In this document: positions 6,779 to 7,968 of the stretch, piece by piece | How positions within the stretch are numbered: position 1 is the stretch's first letter | Layout: each line of letters begins with the position of its first letter | Source: CALDCK01 sp050618055 | GTDB taxonomy: Bacteria; Myxococcota_A; UBA9160; SMWR01 | Assembly: GCA_050618055.1 (NCBI GenBank) | Contig: JBNLVK010000216.1 | Span: forward strand, 1-7,968 | Reading direction: 5' to 3' | Length of the DNA stretch: 7,968 nucleotides | Position numbers and translations under genes: made by a program | Notes under the pieces: generated by a model | What the model was told of the DNA's origin: nothing | The model's input: only the letters and a program-made list of their open reading frames with translations | The model's database searches: none

Positions 6779-7387
6779 CTAGGGCGTCACCGCCGGTCGG
6801 GTCAGGTGCCAGACGCGGACGCCGAGGATCTCGCTCTCGCGCTCCACGCGGAAGCCGGCCGGCTCGTAGAAGGCCAGGTTCTCGGGCCGGTCCGTCTCCA
6901 GGTAGCAGGGCACGCCGGCGGCGTCGGCGCGGTCGGCGAGCCGGGCGACGAGCGCCCGTCCCAGGCCGCGGCGACGTGCCTCGGGGGCCACGCCCAGGGT
7001 CGAGAGGTACCAGTGCGGCGACGGCGGGTGCAGCGCGTGCAGGTGGTCGAAGACCCGTGCCCAGCGGCCCCGCACCCGCGGACCCTGCACCCACAGCGTG
7101 CGCAGCTCGACGCCGAGCGACGGCGGGGGCAGCGGGTAGCGCCGGGGCGGCGTCGCGATCATGGCGCCCCGGACCGGCGCGTCGGCGTCGCCCACGGTCC
7201 AGGCCGCGCCGGCCCGCAGCGCCACCGGCAGCAGGGCGCGCATGCCGGCCCGGTTGCAGCGCACGCGCCGCGCCGTGTCGCCGCCGATCACCGCCACGTT
7301 GAGCGGGTTGTCGCCGAAGGCCCGCGCCAGCGCGTCGGCGGCGTCGCGCAGCGCGGCCGGCGCGAGCGGGACGACCTCGGCGATCGC
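6779..7387 (-). CDS. GNAT-family N-acetyltransferase; start codon unresolved
   Basis: The acetyl-CoA-binding motif A is clear: WYLSTLGVAPEARRRGLG followed by RALV, with the R/Q-x-x-G-x-G loop. It is followed by PCYLETDRPENLAFYEPAGF and a final strand EILGVRVWHLTRP, so this is a cytosolic acyl-CoA-dependent N-acyltransferase; the substrate is unknown. The first accepted start is GTG at 7297, giving 172 aa, but the frame upstream of it encodes a typical GNAT first helix (EVVPLAPAALRDAADALARA followed by FGDNPLN) reaching back to 7387, directly after the TAG that ends the VOC gene. In those 30 codons there is no ATG, GTG or TTG, only ATC (7384) and CTG codons. So either a rare start is used, the protein is N-terminally shortened and perhaps impaired, or VOC and GNAT were one fusion now split by the TAG. 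The stop is TAG at 6779-6781, 24 bp before the E2-like gene. Confidence 0.8.
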   Translation of the reverse strand, partial: AIAEVVPLAPAALRDAADALARAFGDNPLNVAVIGGDTARRVRCNRAGMRALLPVALRAGAAWTVGDADAPVRGAMIATPPRRYPLPPPSLGVELRTLWVQGPRVRGRWARVFDHLHALHPPSPHWYLSTLGVAPEARRRGLGRALVARLADRADAAGVPCYLETDRPENLAFYEPAGFRVERESEILGVRVWHLTRPAVTP

Positions 7388-7852
7388 CTAGGCCCCGGAC
7401 CGCGACGCCTCGGCGTCGCGCGTCTCCACCAGCTCGACCAGCGTGCCGTCCGGGTCGGTCACGAAGACGGCGCGGGCGCCCAGCTGCGGGTGGTCGATGC
7501 GCGTCTCGCGCAGCACCGGGAAGCCCCGCTCCGACAGCTCCGACGCCAGCTCGTCCAGTCCTTCCACCCGCAGCGACAGGTGGGTGAGCCCCAGGGCGTT
7601 CATCGCCCGCGGCTCGCCGTCGCCCACGGGTCCCGGCGACGCGTAGTGGAGCAGCTCGATCACCACGCCGTCGCGCCGCAGGTAGACGGCGCGCAGCGCC
7701 ACGTCCGGCAGGCGCAGCAGCGTCTGGCTGGGCTCGCCGTCGACCGCGAGCTCGCCGGCCGGCTCGAACCCCAGGGCGTCGCGGTAGAACGCGAGCGCGC
7801 GATCCAGGTCGGAGACGCAGATGCCCAGGTGGCTGAAGCGCAGCGAGCTCAA
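7388..7852 (-). CDS. VOC-superfamily protein (glyoxalase/dioxygenase fold, 154 aa)
   Basis: It has two beta-alpha-beta-beta-beta modules of the vicinal oxygen chelate fold. Module one begins FSHLGICVSDLDRALAFYRD (6-25) and ends VVIELLHY (63-70); module two begins LTHLSLRVEGLDEL (89-102) and ends VFVTDPDGTLVELVE (129-143). The four usual metal ligands are present at His8, Glu66, His91 and Glu140, so it probably binds a divalent metal and catalyses an isomerase, lyase or ring-cleavage type reaction; methylmalonyl-CoA epimerase- and glyoxalase-like activities are alternatives I cannot separate. It starts at TTG (7852), the first usable start after the upstream stop, 7 bp past that stop; no ATG or GTG is available earlier in frame. 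The RBS is weak (GAGGGGG about 12 bases upstream). The C-terminal tail DAEASRSGA after the fold is encoded by a perfect hairpin sequence. The TAG at 7388-7390 is followed in the same frame by the GNAT domain. Confidence 0.9.
   Translation of the reverse strand: MSSLRFSHLGICVSDLDRALAFYRDALGFEPAGELAVDGEPSQTLLRLPDVALRAVYLRRDGVVIELLHYASPGPVGDGEPRAMNALGLTHLSLRVEGLDELASELSERGFPVLRETRIDHPQLGARAVFVTDPDGTLVELVETRDAEASRSGA
7401..7420. repeat. 9-bp perfect inverted repeat at the 3' end of the VOC gene
   Basis: CGCGACGCC (7401-7409) and GGCGTCGCG (7412-7420) are perfect complements separated by 2 nt, giving a very GC-rich stem about 10 bases before the VOC stop on the minus strand. Next to it lie the palindromes GCCTAGGC (7386-7393, containing the amber codon) and GGCGATCGCC (7379-7388). 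There is no T-run, so it is not an intrinsic terminator. It may slow ribosomes or RNA polymerase at the VOC-GNAT junction, or be a by-product of GC-rich coding. Confidence 0.5.
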
Positions 7853-7859
7853 GCGGGGA

Positions 7860-7968
7860 TCAGGCCCCCTCGCGCGACGAGCTTCCCGTGATGCCCGGCT
7901 CCATGGGCAGGTTCAGCACCTCGCGCGGGAAGGCGTCGACCAGGAAGGTCACGACGTCCCGCACCGAG
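7860..7968 (-). CDS. C-terminal fragment of an unidentified protein
   Basis: On the minus strand one frame is open from the window edge to a TGA at 7860-7862 and gives 35 residues, beginning SVRDVVTFLVDAFPREVLNL and followed by PMEPGITGSSSREGA. Codon use looks like genuine coding (G/C-rich third positions). The next frame over also stays open to a TGA by the VOC start, but it reads as low-complexity Arg/Gly-rich sequence and is rejected; the third has an early stop. I do not recognise the family from this tail. It ends 7 bp before the VOC start, so it is probably the preceding gene of the same transcription unit. Confidence 0.55.
   Translation of the reverse strand, partial: SVRDVVTFLVDAFPREVLNLPMEPGITGSSSREGA

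Noticed and set aside
7380..7387. GCGATCGC octamer resembling the cyanobacterial HIP1 repeat
   Set aside because: Only one copy was noticed, and the gene content gives no support for a cyanobacterium.
5798..7891. Very long plus-strand open frame (697 codons) opposite the E2-like, GNAT and VOC genes
   Set aside because: It is His/Arg/Ala/Gly-rich low-complexity sequence without motifs, antisense to three recognisable genes; long antisense frames are expected at this GC content.

Overview
The window is about 8 kb of very GC-rich, gene-dense bacterial DNA. The strongest clue to the organism is a family 9 (heptosyltransferase-type) glycosyltransferase, which points to a Gram-negative with LPS. 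High GC, many GTG/TTG starts, only TGA and TAG stops, and mostly scattered lipid, redox and detoxification-type genes would suit a Myxococcota or other former-deltaproteobacterial lineage; that placement is a guess from style, not proof. I see no tRNA, rRNA, CRISPR array, transposase, integrase or phage gene.

Layout, left to right. (1) 1-1656, plus strand: the C-terminal two-thirds of a GT9 heptosyltransferase, coupled by a GTGA overlap to a conserved uncharacterised protein that I compare to deoxyhypusine synthase. (2) 1653-3135, minus strand: a zinc-free quinone-oxidoreductase-type MDR enzyme followed closely by a small one-TM hypothetical protein. (3) 3183-4924, plus strand: an M20D amidohydrolase interrupted by one in-frame amber codon, coupled by GTGA to a gamma-carbonic-anhydrase-like hexapeptide protein. 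(4) 4921-5559, minus strand: a TetR-family regulator. (5) 5560-5887: a 328-bp gene-free stretch unusually rich in inverted repeats, including a terminator-like hairpin read leftward. (6) 5888-7968, minus strand: a run with the order unknown C-terminal fragment, VOC-fold protein, GNAT acetyltransferase, stand-alone E2-like acyltransferase.

The convergent gene pairs at 1653-1656 and 4921-4924 each share a single CTAG, which supplies an amber stop on both strands. By eye CTAG occurs only five times in the window, each time as an in-frame amber codon: four gene ends and the internal codon that breaks the amidohydrolase. A second oddity is that the GNAT domain follows the VOC gene in the same frame, straight after a TAG, with no standard start codon for about 30 codons.

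I do not find a clear new multi-gene system. The points most worth checking are the two amber junctions, the structured intergenic region, the deoxyhypusine-synthase-like partner of the heptosyltransferase, and the E2-like enzyme that lacks the catalytic histidine.
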